Source: Kaistia defluvii (GTDB lineage: Bacteria; Pseudomonadota; Alphaproteobacteria; Rhizobiales; Kaistiaceae). Taken from it: a stretch of DNA of 64,000 nt. The stretch is taken from the NCBI RefSeq assembly GCF_040548815.1, contig NZ_JBEPSM010000001.1, forward strand, positions 1,860,001-1,924,000, in the 5' to 3' direction. Under the pieces are notes generated by a model that was given only the letters and a program-made list of their open reading frames with translations, made no database searches and had not been told where the DNA came from. The position numbers were made by a program, and so were the translations under genes. Positions 54,340 to 63,021 of this stretch are shown here, piece by piece (positions within the stretch are counted from its first letter, which is position 1; each line of letters begins with the position of its first letter).

Positions 54340-55662
54340 TTAAAAACTTTCACGAAACCAGTGACCGAAGCGGGAGAAGTACCCGCCCGTTCCGGTCATG
54401 GCCAACCGATGCCCCCGCATCGCGGATACCTGCTCGATCTGCGCGACCTGCGGATAGATCAGAAGACCTACCGCGGCCGAGAAGGCCGGCCCGCGCGCCG
54501 CCTCCGGCAGACCCGTTACGCCGAGCGGACGACCGAGCCGGACATTGCGGGCAAGAATCCGCCGCGCCGCCTCGGTGATACCTGTCAACTGGCTGGCGCC
54601 GCCCGTGAGGACGATGCGCCGGCCGACCATGGTCTGGAAGCCGGAGGCATTGAGCCGGTCACGGACGAGCTCCAGGATTTCTTCGATGCGCGCGCGGATG
54701 ATGCGCGTCAGCGCCGAGCGCGGAATCTGGTTCGGCAGATCGCGGTCGTCGTCGCCGATCGGCGGGACCGAGAGGATGTCGCGGTCGTCCGACACGCTCG
54801 GCAGCGCGCTGCCATGCATGGTCTTCAGCCGCTCGGCATCCTCGATCCGGGTCGAGAGACCGCGGGCGATGTCGGTGGTGACATGCTGGCCGCCGATGGC
54901 GATGGCGTCGGCATGGACGAACTGGCCGTCCATGAAGACGGAGATCGTCGTGGTGCCGCCGCCGAGATCGACGCAGGCAACACCCAGTTCGGTCTCGTCG
55001 TCGACAAGCGCCGAGAGGCCGGAGGCATAGGGTGTGGCAACCATCGCCTCGACCGAGAGATGGCAGCGGCCGATGGCGAGTTCCAGATTGCGCAGCGGCG
55101 CGTTTTCGCCGGTGACGACATGCATGTCGACGCCGAGACGCTCGCCCAGCATGCCGCGCGGATCGCGGATGCCGCCATTGCCGTCGATGGCATAGCCGAT
55201 CGGCAGGGAATGGATGACGGCGCGATCATCGGTGACGGAGTGCTCGCGGCCGGCGGCCAGAACCCGCTTGATATCCGCCTCGACCACTTCATGGCCGGCC
55301 AGGGCGACGCTGGCGGAAAACGCCTCGCTCGCCAGGCGACCGCAGGAAACGTTGACGATCAGCGACTCGACGGTCACGCCGGCCATGCGCTCGGCCGCGT
55401 CGACGGCCAGACGGATCGCCTGCTCGGCCTTGTCGAGATCGACGACGACGCCCGACTTGATGCCGCGCGAACGCTGGTGGCCGATGCCGAGAACCTCGAC
55501 CGCATGGGTGCGGCCCGGCAGGACGTCGCCCACTTCGCGCGGCTTCAGACGGGCGATCAGGCAGCAGATCTTCGACGATCCGATATCGAGGATCGAGACG
55601 ACCGTGCTCTTCTTGGTTGGCAGAGGACGCATGCGGCTGTCGGATGACACAAAAAGGGACAT
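54340..55662 (-). CDS. ftsA: Cell division protein FtsA
   Basis: The actin-like membrane anchor of the Z ring. It has 440 residues: nucleotide-binding STVVSILDIGSSKICCLIAR near the start, HRSRGIKSGVVVDLDKAEQA in the 1C/SHS2 subdomain, VACVDLGGGTTTISVFMDGQ and IVLTGGASQLTGITEAARRI, and a C-terminal amphipathic helix (GYFSRFGHWFRESF) for membrane binding. Its start overlaps the ftsQ stop by one base (TGATG), so it is coupled to ftsQ. The 99 bases to ftsZ hold a short stem-loop but no clear terminator. Confidence 0.97.
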   Translation of the reverse strand: MSLFVSSDSRMRPLPTKKSTVVSILDIGSSKICCLIARLKPREVGDVLPGRTHAVEVLGIGHQRSRGIKSGVVVDLDKAEQAIRLAVDAAERMAGVTVESLIVNVSCGRLASEAFSASVALAGHEVVEADIKRVLAAGREHSVTDDRAVIHSLPIGYAIDGNGGIRDPRGMLGERLGVDMHVVTGENAPLRNLELAIGRCHLSVEAMVATPYASGLSALVDDETELGVACVDLGGGTTTISVFMDGQFVHADAIAIGGQHVTTDIARGLSTRIEDAERLKTMHGSALPSVSDDRDILSVPPIGDDDRDLPNQIPRSALTRIIRARIEEILELVRDRLNASGFQTMVGRRIVLTGGASQLTGITEAARRILARNVRLGRPLGVTGLPEAARGPAFSAAVGLLIYPQVAQIEQVSAMRGHRLAMTGTGGYFSRFGHWFRESF

Positions 55663-56579
55663 CAGGTGCTCGCTCCCTTACGCTTGGCGAGCTTTTCGCG
55701 TTCCTTGATTTCGACCGTGCGCCGGGCGGCCGCTTCCGGCGTCATGCGCACGAACATGCGGTCGGCGAGACGGAAATCGATGCTGACGATGTCCTTGGAC
55801 AGAAGCCCGTCCTTGGCGTCGAGCTGGGCGATCAGGGCCAGCGCCGCTTCGGGCTTGTCCTGCGGCAGCATCAGCGTGACGCCATTGTCGAGCATCAGGT
55901 TCCAGCGGCGCTCCGAGATCAGCACAGCGGCGCGCAGGCGCGAGCGGATTGAGGAAGCCGTCTCCGCGAGCGCGATGGCCTCGCCGGCGCGCTTGTCGGC
56001 GCCCTGTCCCACGACACGGATCAGGTTCTGGTAGTGATCGTCCGACGCATCGCCGATGACGCGGCCGGATTCGTCGATGACAGAAACCGTCTGGTCGCGC
56101 TGCCACAGGACGTAGGGCTTGCGCTCGTCGATGGTGATCTTGAGGGTCGCCGGGTAGATCTTGCGCAGGGTCGCATTCTCGACCCAGGGCAGCGTCTCGA
56201 CGCGTTCCCGCGCGGCGGCGAGGTCGAAGGTTGCCAGCGACGCCTGCGGCGGCAGCTCCAGACGGTTCAGCACCGCGATCTCGGACGTCTCGGTCTGGCC
56301 GGTGATGCGCACGGAGTCGATCGCGAGGCCCGAAGCCGAGCTCAGCCAGGTCACGGTCTCGTCGACGCGGTCGGCGGAGATGATGCCGGCAATGCCCGTC
56401 GCCGCGAACAGCAGCGCCGTGCCCTTGAGGCCGGCGTGACGCGGCACGCGCCATTCGACGCGCGAGAAGGCACGGATCCGCCGACGCAGCCAGGGCGACA
56501 GTTTCAGGCCAGCGGCCATCTCCGTTGCCGGCGCATCGCCTGCCGTCTCCTTGCCGGTTCTCGGGCTTATCTGCCGCAA
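55662..56579 (-). CDS. ftsQ: Cell division protein FtsQ (TTG start)
   Basis: A divisome linker. It has 305 residues from the TTG at 56579, with GGAGG seven bases upstream, overlapping the ddlB stop by 13 bases. A cytoplasmic basic tail (LKLSPWLRRRIRAFSRVEWR) precedes a membrane helix (about 51-71, GTALLFAATGIAGIISADRV), the POTRA domain (IDSVRITGQTETSEIAVLNR) and the beta domain (NATLRKIYPATLKITIDERK, VVGQGADKRAGEAIALA). The far upstream ATG at 56762 lies inside ddlB and is rejected. Confidence 0.92.
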   Translation of the reverse strand: MRQISPRTGKETAGDAPATEMAAGLKLSPWLRRRIRAFSRVEWRVPRHAGLKGTALLFAATGIAGIISADRVDETVTWLSSASGLAIDSVRITGQTETSEIAVLNRLELPPQASLATFDLAAARERVETLPWVENATLRKIYPATLKITIDERKPYVLWQRDQTVSVIDESGRVIGDASDDHYQNLIRVVGQGADKRAGEAIALAETASSIRSRLRAAVLISERRWNLMLDNGVTLMLPQDKPEAALALIAQLDAKDGLLSKDIVSIDFRLADRMFVRMTPEAAARRTVEIKEREKLAKRKGAST

Positions 56580-57490
56580 GACGCGTCCTCCACCATCCAA
56601 CTCACCAAAGCCGGGAAATCCATTCCCGCGTAGCGCGCCATATCCGGGACCAGCGACGTCGCCGTCATGCCCGGCTGGGTATTCACTTCGAGGCAAACCA
56701 GTTGCCCCGTACCACCCGGACCATCGTCGTATCGGAAGTCCGCCCGGCTGATGCCGCGACACCCGAGAGCCCGATGCGCCCGTACCGCTAGATTCTGTAT
56801 ACTTTGGTAAATATTTGGTGAAAGCGGCGCCGGAATAACGTGGCGCGCGCCGTTCGCGGAATATTTGGAATCATAGTCGTACCAGCCGCCCTCGGCCGTC
56901 ACGAGTTCAATGATATCAAAGGCTTCATCGCCCCGGACGCCACAGGTGAGCTCGCGTCCCGCAACGTAACGCTCGACCATGACGGTCTCGCCGAAGGCCC
57001 AGTCATCCGCAAATAATTGTTGAGGCGGGTTAATCGCGTCCTCGCGCACGATCAGCACGCCGAAGCTCGACCCTTCCGCGACCGGCTTGACGACATAGGG
57101 CGGCTCCATCGCATGGGCGCGGGCCGCTTCCAGGCGGTGGATGAGCAGCGAGTCGGCGACCGGAATGCCGGCGGCCTGCATGACGTCCTTGGCGCGCGCC
57201 TTGTTCATCGCGAGCGCCGAAGCAAGCACGCCGGAATGCGTATAGGGGATGCCGAGGATCTCGAGCACGCCCTGGATCGAGCCGTCCTCGCCATACGGGC
57301 CATGCAATGCATTGAAGGCGACGTCGGGCTTCAGCTTCGCCAGGACCTCGGCGATATCGCGCTGCACGTCGACGCGCGTGACCCGGTAGCCGGCCTGCTC
57401 CAACGCGTCGGCGCAGCCATTCCCCGAATTGAGCGACACCGGTCGTTCACTGGACCACCCGCCCATGAGGACGGCGACATGCTTCGCCAA
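56567..57490 (-). CDS. ddlB: D-alanine--D-alanine ligase
   Basis: Joins two D-alanines for the peptidoglycan stem. It has 307 residues from the TTG at 57490, with AAGGA seven bases upstream (MLAKHVAVLMGG). ATP-grasp motifs: HVAVLMGGWSSERPVSLNSG, FNALHGPYGEDGSIQGVLEI, LGIPYTHSGVLASALAMNKA, PYVVKPVAEGSSFGVLIVRE and CLEVNTQPGMTATSLVPDMA. A terminator lies just upstream (57577-57603), so transcription of ddlB-ftsQ-ftsA must begin in 57491-57576, where a CtrA-like site and a GANTC site occur. Confidence 0.96.
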   Translation of the reverse strand: MAKHVAVLMGGWSSERPVSLNSGNGCADALEQAGYRVTRVDVQRDIAEVLAKLKPDVAFNALHGPYGEDGSIQGVLEILGIPYTHSGVLASALAMNKARAKDVMQAAGIPVADSLLIHRLEAARAHAMEPPYVVKPVAEGSSFGVLIVREDAINPPQQLFADDWAFGETVMVERYVAGRELTCGVRGDEAFDIIELVTAEGGWYDYDSKYSANGARHVIPAPLSPNIYQSIQNLAVRAHRALGCRGISRADFRYDDGPGGTGQLVCLEVNTQPGMTATSLVPDMARYAGMDFPALVSWMVEDASCGR

Positions 57491-57540
57491 AACGCATTCC
57501 TTCCAACCGAATCGTATGGTCGGAATATCTACGAAAAATG

Positions 57541-57555
57541 GTAAAGAAGCGTTAA
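57541..57555 (-). promoter_or_regulatory. CtrA-like box and promoter upstream of ddlB-ftsQA
   Basis: On the minus strand TTAA-CGCTTCT-TTAC matches the CtrA consensus TTAA-N7-TTAA in 7 of 8 positions. A possible -10 (TAGATA) lies about 18 bases downstream of the TTAACG. A GAATC sequence (57509-57513), a GANTC-type CcrM methylation site, lies 19 bases before the ddlB start. In Caulobacter, CtrA controls ftsQA transcription; extension to this organism is inference. Confidence 0.6.
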
Positions 57556-57576
57556 CCAACCGAAATGGTGAACGTG

Positions 57577-57603
57577 AAAAAGGCGGCCCTTTGCGGGGCC
57601 GCC
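57577..57603 (-). terminator. Rho-independent terminator between the autotransporter and ddlB
   Basis: On the minus strand GGCGGCCC-CGCAAA-GGGCCGCC, a perfect 8-bp GC stem, is followed by TTTTT (57577-57581). It lies 26 bases after the autotransporter stop and splits the murC side of the division cluster from ddlB-ftsQAZ. Confidence 0.93.
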
Positions 57604-57628
57604 TGGCCGACTGAGTCAATCGGTCGCG

Positions 57629-60397
57629 TCAGAAGCGGATCTCGCCATTGACCTTCACGGCGTTCGACGTGGCGCCATCTCCGAACGAACCCGCATAGGT
57701 CAGGCCGAGATTGACGTTGGCATTCACGGCGACGTCGAGACCGGCTTCAAGCAGCAGGCTGTCACGGGCAATTGGCGCGCCATCGACGGTAAATCCGGTG
57801 CCGGTGCCGGTGCCGCTGAAGGCTAGCGCGGCGTCGGGGATATCCTGGAAGGCATGGCGCCAGCCCAGCATGCCGCGCGGCGCCACCTTGACGCCTCCAA
57901 CCACCATCTCGGTCGAGGCCCGAACACCGAGCGTCGTGTAGGGCGTGTCGAACGAGGCGCCGTCCGAGCGCAGGCCGGTTACCGGCGCGTTGGTTTCCGT
58001 GAAGCCATCGGCGTCGACATTCACCCAGCCGATGCCGGCGAAGGGCTCGAGCGTCGAGGCGCCGAACTGGGTCTCGTAGCCGAGCTCGGCAAAGAGATTG
58101 GCCGTGGTCGCGTCATAGGACGCCTCCGGCCGCTCGACGAGGTCGCCAAGGACGGTCGTGCGCTTCGTGTCGATCGAGCTCCAGGCGATCGAGGCGCCGC
58201 CGCGCAGGCGGAGCTGGTCGAACCGCGCGCCGCCATAGAGCGCCAGCAGGCCGGTGCCGATGTCGGCCGAGGAAGCGCGGTCGTCGACATCGGTCGAACC
58301 CCGGCTGTAGCCGCCGGCCAGGCCCAGCGTGTAGCCCTCGCCCGTCAGGTCGGCGCCGACCAGCACGCCGCCCAGATTGGTATCGACGCCCGCGGCGTTC
58401 TCATTTCCATCGGTCGAGGTCCACGCACCGAACGCCTGAGTCCAGGCGGAATAGCCCATGTCGGCCGGCGCCAGCGCGCCGAAGGCCGAGGTGCCCTTCC
58501 CCTTCGGTTCCTCGCCATAGGCGAGCGGAGCCGTCGAAGTCGCCGGCGCCTTGGCGGCGCCTATCCGCGACAGACGCGAGAGGATGGCGAGTTCCGCCTG
58601 CATGGATTGCTGCGCGAGCGCGCCGGTCACATCGGCATGCACCTCGCCATCCAGCAGCGCGAAGGAATTTGCCAGCGCGACCGGATCCTCGGCGCCGAAC
58701 ACCCAGCGATAGAGCTCGCTATTGCCGTTGGCCGCGTCGATGGCGTTGGCAACGGCGCGCTGGTTGGCGGAATTCGCCACGCTGGCGAAGGCGACATCGT
58801 TACGATCGAGCGTCACAGAGACCGTGTTGGCGTCGCCGCCGAGCGTCGGGTCGATGAACAGGAAGTCGGAGGTGACGGTCAGCGTGTCGAAGCGCTTGCC
58901 CTCGATGCCGCCGGTGGCGTTGATCAACGTGTAGCGGCTGCCGAGCGTATAGGGGCCCTTCTCCGTCGTCAGGGCGATCGTGCCGCCATCCAGCGTGGCA
59001 ACGCCGTCGACATCGAGCTGGCCGTGATCGCCATTGCCGGCAATGGAGGCGTTCAGGGTCTGGAAGTTGTCGAGCGAGCCGACCGTGGACGTGCCGTAGT
59101 CGGCCAGGGTCAGCGAATTCGAGCCCGTCTCTCCGTCGAGCAGTCCGTCGATCGACTGGCCGGCATAGAGCGTGACGGCATCGTCGCCGCCGCCCAGCCG
59201 CACGTCGCCAACGATCTCGCCCTTGTTGACCAGCTTGTCGTTCCATTCGCCGGTCAGCGTGATCGCCTGGCCGATGTCGCTGGAGATCTCGCCTTCATTG
59301 TAGATCGAGGTCGCCGCGAAGGCCGCGCCGCCCTCGCTGTCGTCGACGAGGATGCCGCGCTGGACGCTGTGGATGACGCCGTCGGCATAGTTGTTGATCG
59401 TGCCGCCGCCGATCGAGACGGCGTCGGAGATGTTGGGATCCGTGAGCACGCCGTCCTTGAAGCCGCGCGCGCCCAGTGCCTGGATCGTGCCGTAGTTCTC
59501 GATCGCGACGAGGCCGTCGACATCGACGCCGTCGCCGTCCGTATCGGTCGAGCTCGTGACCTGCGCCTCGCCGGAAATCAGGCCGCGGTTGACGATCGAC
59601 ACCGGCGCTGCCGAGCCCGAGGTGTCGAAATTGATGCCGGAGCCGTTGCGGCCGCGGATCGTCGCGCCGGACTCGTTAACAACCGAGGCGCCGAGATCGC
59701 CGGTAATGCCGTGCTTCGAGCCCTCGATCAGCCCGCCAGCGAAGTTGTTGACCGCGCCGCCGCCCTTGTCCTGGAAGTCGATGCCGTCGCCGTTGAAGCT
59801 GTTGGCGTTCGCCGTGGACTGGATCGTGCCGTGATTGTTGATCGTGGCGTTCTCGCCGGGCCGGATCACATCGGCGCCCGTGGCGGCGCTGATCACGCCG
59901 GTCGCGTAATTGTTGATGGTGATCGTGCCGCCGGTCGCCGCGTTCAGATTGATCGCGCGGCTCGCCGTCGAGGTGATCGTGCCATAATTCTCGACCAGCA
60001 CCGTGCCGCCATAGAGCGGGTTGCTGATCTGGAACGTGTCGTCGCCGTTGCTCTCGATCAGGCCGGTCGCGCGGTTGGCCAGCGTCAGCGAATGGCTGTT
60101 GTTGGCGGTGTTGTCATTCAGACGGATGGCGCGGCCGCTAGCCGACTTGATCGTGCCGGCATTGTCGATCGACAGGGTCGTCGAGGCGCCGTTGATGGTG
60201 ACGGCGGTTGCGCTCGTCTGGAAGCTGCCGCCGCTCTGCACCGTCAGAGTGTCGGTCCCGGCCATGGTCAGCGCCGTGGTACGGGGCGTCCCGGCGACCA
60301 CGGTCGTGTCCGCGCCATATGCGGCGTTAGACATGGTGGAGAGCACGCCCGTCGCGGCGAGCACCATCCAGCTTACGGAAGAGAATTTCCTGATCAC
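57629..60397 (-). CDS. Classical autotransporter (type Va) with beta-barrel C-terminus
   Basis: 922 residues from the GTG at 60397. A signal peptide (FSSVSWMVLAATGVLSTMSN-AAYGA, cut near 27) is followed by a repeat-rich passenger (about 28-600) with many N/G/T turns typical of a right-handed beta-helix (TLSIDNAGTIKSASGRAIRL, TITINNYATGVISAATGADV, INNHGTIQSTANANSFNGDG). The autotransporter barrel domain covers about 650-922 and ends in NAVKVNGEIRF with the expected C-terminal Phe. It would be exported by Sec and inserted by BAM. It occupies the place of murB between murC and ddlB. The hairpin at 60406-60425 lies just before the start. Passenger function unknown; adhesion is only a guess. Confidence 0.9.
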   Translation of the reverse strand: MIRKFSSVSWMVLAATGVLSTMSNAAYGADTTVVAGTPRTTALTMAGTDTLTVQSGGSFQTSATAVTINGASTTLSIDNAGTIKSASGRAIRLNDNTANNSHSLTLANRATGLIESNGDDTFQISNPLYGGTVLVENYGTITSTASRAINLNAATGGTITINNYATGVISAATGADVIRPGENATINNHGTIQSTANANSFNGDGIDFQDKGGGAVNNFAGGLIEGSKHGITGDLGASVVNESGATIRGRNGSGINFDTSGSAAPVSIVNRGLISGEAQVTSSTDTDGDGVDVDGLVAIENYGTIQALGARGFKDGVLTDPNISDAVSIGGGTINNYADGVIHSVQRGILVDDSEGGAAFAATSIYNEGEISSDIGQAITLTGEWNDKLVNKGEIVGDVRLGGGDDAVTLYAGQSIDGLLDGETGSNSLTLADYGTSTVGSLDNFQTLNASIAGNGDHGQLDVDGVATLDGGTIALTTEKGPYTLGSRYTLINATGGIEGKRFDTLTVTSDFLFIDPTLGGDANTVSVTLDRNDVAFASVANSANQRAVANAIDAANGNSELYRWVFGAEDPVALANSFALLDGEVHADVTGALAQQSMQAELAILSRLSRIGAAKAPATSTAPLAYGEEPKGKGTSAFGALAPADMGYSAWTQAFGAWTSTDGNENAAGVDTNLGGVLVGADLTGEGYTLGLAGGYSRGSTDVDDRASSADIGTGLLALYGGARFDQLRLRGGASIAWSSIDTKRTTVLGDLVERPEASYDATTANLFAELGYETQFGASTLEPFAGIGWVNVDADGFTETNAPVTGLRSDGASFDTPYTTLGVRASTEMVVGGVKVAPRGMLGWRHAFQDIPDAALAFSGTGTGTGFTVDGAPIARDSLLLEAGLDVAVNANVNLGLTYAGSFGDGATSNAVKVNGEIRF

Positions 60398-60405
60398 GTC
60401 AAAGC

Positions 60406-60425
60406 CCCCGGTCTGACAACCGGGG
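60406..60425 (-). other. Hairpin just upstream of the autotransporter start
   Basis: On the minus strand CCCCGGT-TGTCAG-ACCGGGG, a perfect 7-bp stem, ends eight bases before the GTG start codon and includes the G-rich sequence where a ribosome site would be. It follows the murC stop by 57 bases and has no T run. It could restrict autotransporter translation or weaken read-through from murC. Confidence 0.55.
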
Positions 60426-60482
60426 TGCTTTACGGATTCAATATGACAGCCAGACAACAGCCGGCATCGGCTGCCGGGTCGG

Positions 60483-61895
60483 CTAGGCGATCGCGGGCAG
60501 CGCCTCGAGTTCGCCCGGCAGCGCATAGGCCCAGCTGGTGATCGAGCCGGCGCCGAGGCAGACCACGAAATCGCCCGGCCTGGCGATCGCGGCGACTTCC
60601 GGAGCCAGGGACTGCGGGCCAGCCAGCGCCCGTGCATCGCGATGGCCGCGCACGAGCAGGCCTTCGACGAGATGGTCGCTGTCGATGCCGTCGATCGGCG
60701 CTTCGCCGGCCGCGTAGACCTGAGCGACGAACACGGTGTCGGCATCGTTGAAGCAGGTGCAGAAGCCGTCGAACAGATCGCGCAGGCGCGTGTAGCGGTG
60801 CGGCTGGACCACGGCGATCACCCTGCCCCGGGTCGAGGCGCGGGCCGCCTTGAGCACGGCCGCGATCTCCACGGGATGGTGGCCGTAATCGTCGAACACT
60901 TCGACGCCGTTCCAGGAGCCAGTATGGGTGAAACGGCGCTTCACGCCGCCAAACGCGGCGAGGCCGGCGCGGATCGCCTCGTTCGAAATGCCGAGATGAT
61001 GCGCGATGGCGATGGCGCCGGTCGCGTTCTGCACATTGTGCTCGCCAGGCATCGGAAGGACGAGGTCGACCAGTTCGTCGGTCTCGCCTGTGACGCGGTC
61101 GCGGATGCTGGCGGTGAAGATCGACTTGCCGGCATCGTTGCGCAGTTCGCTGTAGCGGATGTCCGCCTGCGGGTTGGCGCCATAAGTGATGATGCGGCGG
61201 TCTTCGATCTTGCCGATCAGCGACTGCACTTCCGGATGGTCGAGGCACATCACGGCGAAGCCGTAGAACGGGATGTTCTCGATGAACTGCTTGTAGGCGT
61301 CGCGCGCCTTGTCGAACGTGCCGTAGTGATCGAGGTGCTCGGGATCGATGTTGGTGACGAGCGCCACGTCGGCCGGCAGCTTGACGAAGGTGCCGTCGCT
61401 CTCATCCGCCTCGACGACGACCCAGTCGCTGGCGCCCATGCGCGCATTGGTGCCGTAGGCGTTGATGATGCCGCCATTGATGACGGTCGGATCGAAGCCG
61501 CCGGCGTCGAGCAGGGCCGCCACCATCGAGGTGGTGGTGGTCTTGCCATGCGTGCCGGCAATGGCGATGGCGCTCTTCAGGCGCATCAGCTCGGCCAGCA
61601 TCTCGGCGCGGCGAACCACCGGCAGCAGGCGCTCGCGCGCGGCCTTCAGCTCGGGATTGCTGGCCTTGATGGCGGAGGAAACGACGACCACGCGGGCATC
61701 GCCCAGATTGGCCGCGTCATGGCCGACGGCGATGGTGACGCCCTTGGCCTTCAGGCGCTGGACATTGGCGTTCTCCGCCGTATCCGAGCCCTGGACCCGG
61801 TAACCGAGATTGACCAGCACTTCGGCGATGCCGCTCATGCCGATGCCGCCGATGCCGACGAAATGGACGGGCCCAATGTCGCGGGGCATTTTCAT
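60483..61895 (-). CDS. murC: UDP-N-acetylmuramate--L-alanine ligase
   Basis: Adds L-alanine to UDP-MurNAc in peptidoglycan synthesis. It has 470 residues. The N-terminal UDP-binding domain has [20 protein letters not shown] and [20 protein letters not shown]; the ATP-binding motif is [20 protein letters not shown] (P-loop GTHGKTTT 114-121); [40 protein letters not shown] and [20 protein letters not shown] are diagnostic of MurC. It is three bases from murG; the next gene downstream is the autotransporter instead of murB. Confidence 0.97.
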   Translation of the reverse strand: MKMPRDIGPVHFVGIGGIGMSGIAEVLVNLGYRVQGSDTAENANVQRLKAKGVTIAVGHDAANLGDARVVVVSSAIKASNPELKAARERLLPVVRRAEMLAELMRLKSAIAIAGTHGKTTTTSMVAALLDAGGFDPTVINGGIINAYGTNARMGASDWVVVEADESDGTFVKLPADVALVTNIDPEHLDHYGTFDKARDAYKQFIENIPFYGFAVMCLDHPEVQSLIGKIEDRRIITYGANPQADIRYSELRNDAGKSIFTASIRDRVTGETDELVDLVLPMPGEHNVQNATGAIAIAHHLGISNEAIRAGLAAFGGVKRRFTHTGSWNGVEVFDDYGHHPVEIAAVLKAARASTRGRVIAVVQPHRYTRLRDLFDGFCTCFNDADTVFVAQVYAAGEAPIDGIDSDHLVEGLLVRGHRDARALAGPQSLAPEVAAIARPGDFVVCLGAGSITSWAYALPGELEALPAIA

Positions 61896-61898
61896 GAC

Positions 61899-63017
61899 TT
61901 AAACTCCGGTCGATGCGCCGAGCCGCTCGCCGCCGGCCACGCGCTCGACCAGATCGGCCAGGCGTTCCACGGCGTCGGGACGACCGACTGATTTTGCTGC
62001 GGCCGCCGCCTGGGCCAGACGGCCCGGCTCAGCCAGAAAGGCGGTCAATTCGCGCGACAGCCGGTCGGCTGTCAACTCGGCCTGCGGCACGACCCAGCCA
62101 CCACCGGCCTTGGCCAGCACGAGCGCATTGGCGCTCTGATCCTGATCGATCGCGCCGGGAAGCGGCACCATGATCGCCGGGCGGCCGATGACGGCCAGTT
62201 CGCAGACGGTCGAGGCGCCGGAACGCGAGATCACCAGATGGCTCTCCGCGATACGGGCCGGCATGTCGGTAAAGAACGGCGCCAGTTCCGCCGTGACGCC
62301 GAGCTTGGCATAGGCGGCGCGGACGCGGTCGATATCCTCGGGCCGGCACTGCTGCACGATCGAAAGCCGGGCGCGCGCCGACGGATCGAGCTTGGCAAGC
62401 GCCTCGGGCAGGAGGTCGGAGAAGAAGCGTGCGCCCTGGCTGCCGCCAAAGATCACCAGATTGAGCGAACCGTCCGCCGCGATGCGCGGATAAGGCACCC
62501 TGCTGGCGTCGATCACCATCTGGCGGACGGGATTGCCGGTCTGCACGATCTTGGCCCCGGCGGCATTGGCGTGGCCGACCTCCGGGAAGCTGGTCGCGAC
62601 CGCGCTGACGCGCGAAGCAAGCAGCCGGTTGGCGCGGCCGAGTACGGCATTGGCGTCATGGGCGATCGTGGGAATGCGAAGTCGCACGGCCGCCATGAGC
62701 GGCGGCACGGTCGGGTAGCCGCCGAAGCCGACGACGGCGGCCGGACGCAGCCGCTTCAGCATCGCCTTGGATTGTCGGTAGCCATGCCAGAGGCTGAGGG
62801 CGGCGGCGAGAAAGACCTTCGGCGATTTCACCGAGGGGGTCGCCGAGCGGATGATATGCGTCTCGTCGGCGGGAAAGTTCTGGCCGTAGGTCTCGGCGCG
62901 ATGATCGGTGGCGAGATGCACCGACCAGCCCCGGCTCTTCAGGGCGTAGGCCAGCGCCTCCGCCGGAAACAGATGCCCACCCGTTCCGCCGGCACACAGC
63001 AGGATCGTCTTTTCCAT
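61899..63017 (-). CDS. murG: Lipid II synthase MurG (GlcNAc transferase)
   Basis: Transfers GlcNAc to lipid I at the cytoplasmic membrane. It has 372 residues from the ATG at 63017. The G loop CAGGTGGHLFPAEALAYALK (residues 8-27) and the second-domain motifs NLVIFGGSQGARFFSDLLPE, ESHLVISRSGASTVCELAVI and GRPAIMVPLPGAIDQDQSAN are the MurG signature. It lies four bases from ftsW and three from murC, with GAGG near the ATG. Confidence 0.97.
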   Translation of the reverse strand: MEKTILLCAGGTGGHLFPAEALAYALKSRGWSVHLATDHRAETYGQNFPADETHIIRSATPSVKSPKVFLAAALSLWHGYRQSKAMLKRLRPAAVVGFGGYPTVPPLMAAVRLRIPTIAHDANAVLGRANRLLASRVSAVATSFPEVGHANAAGAKIVQTGNPVRQMVIDASRVPYPRIAADGSLNLVIFGGSQGARFFSDLLPEALAKLDPSARARLSIVQQCRPEDIDRVRAAYAKLGVTAELAPFFTDMPARIAESHLVISRSGASTVCELAVIGRPAIMVPLPGAIDQDQSANALVLAKAGGGWVVPQAELTADRLSRELTAFLAEPGRLAQAAAAAKSVGRPDAVERLADLVERVAGGERLGASTGV

Positions 63018-63021
63018 CGCC

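Noticed and set aside
57854..60541. Plus-strand 895-codon open frame opposite the autotransporter
   Set aside because: Mirror image of the repetitive autotransporter passenger; the minus-strand product has a signal peptide, beta-helix repeats and a barrel with terminal Phe.
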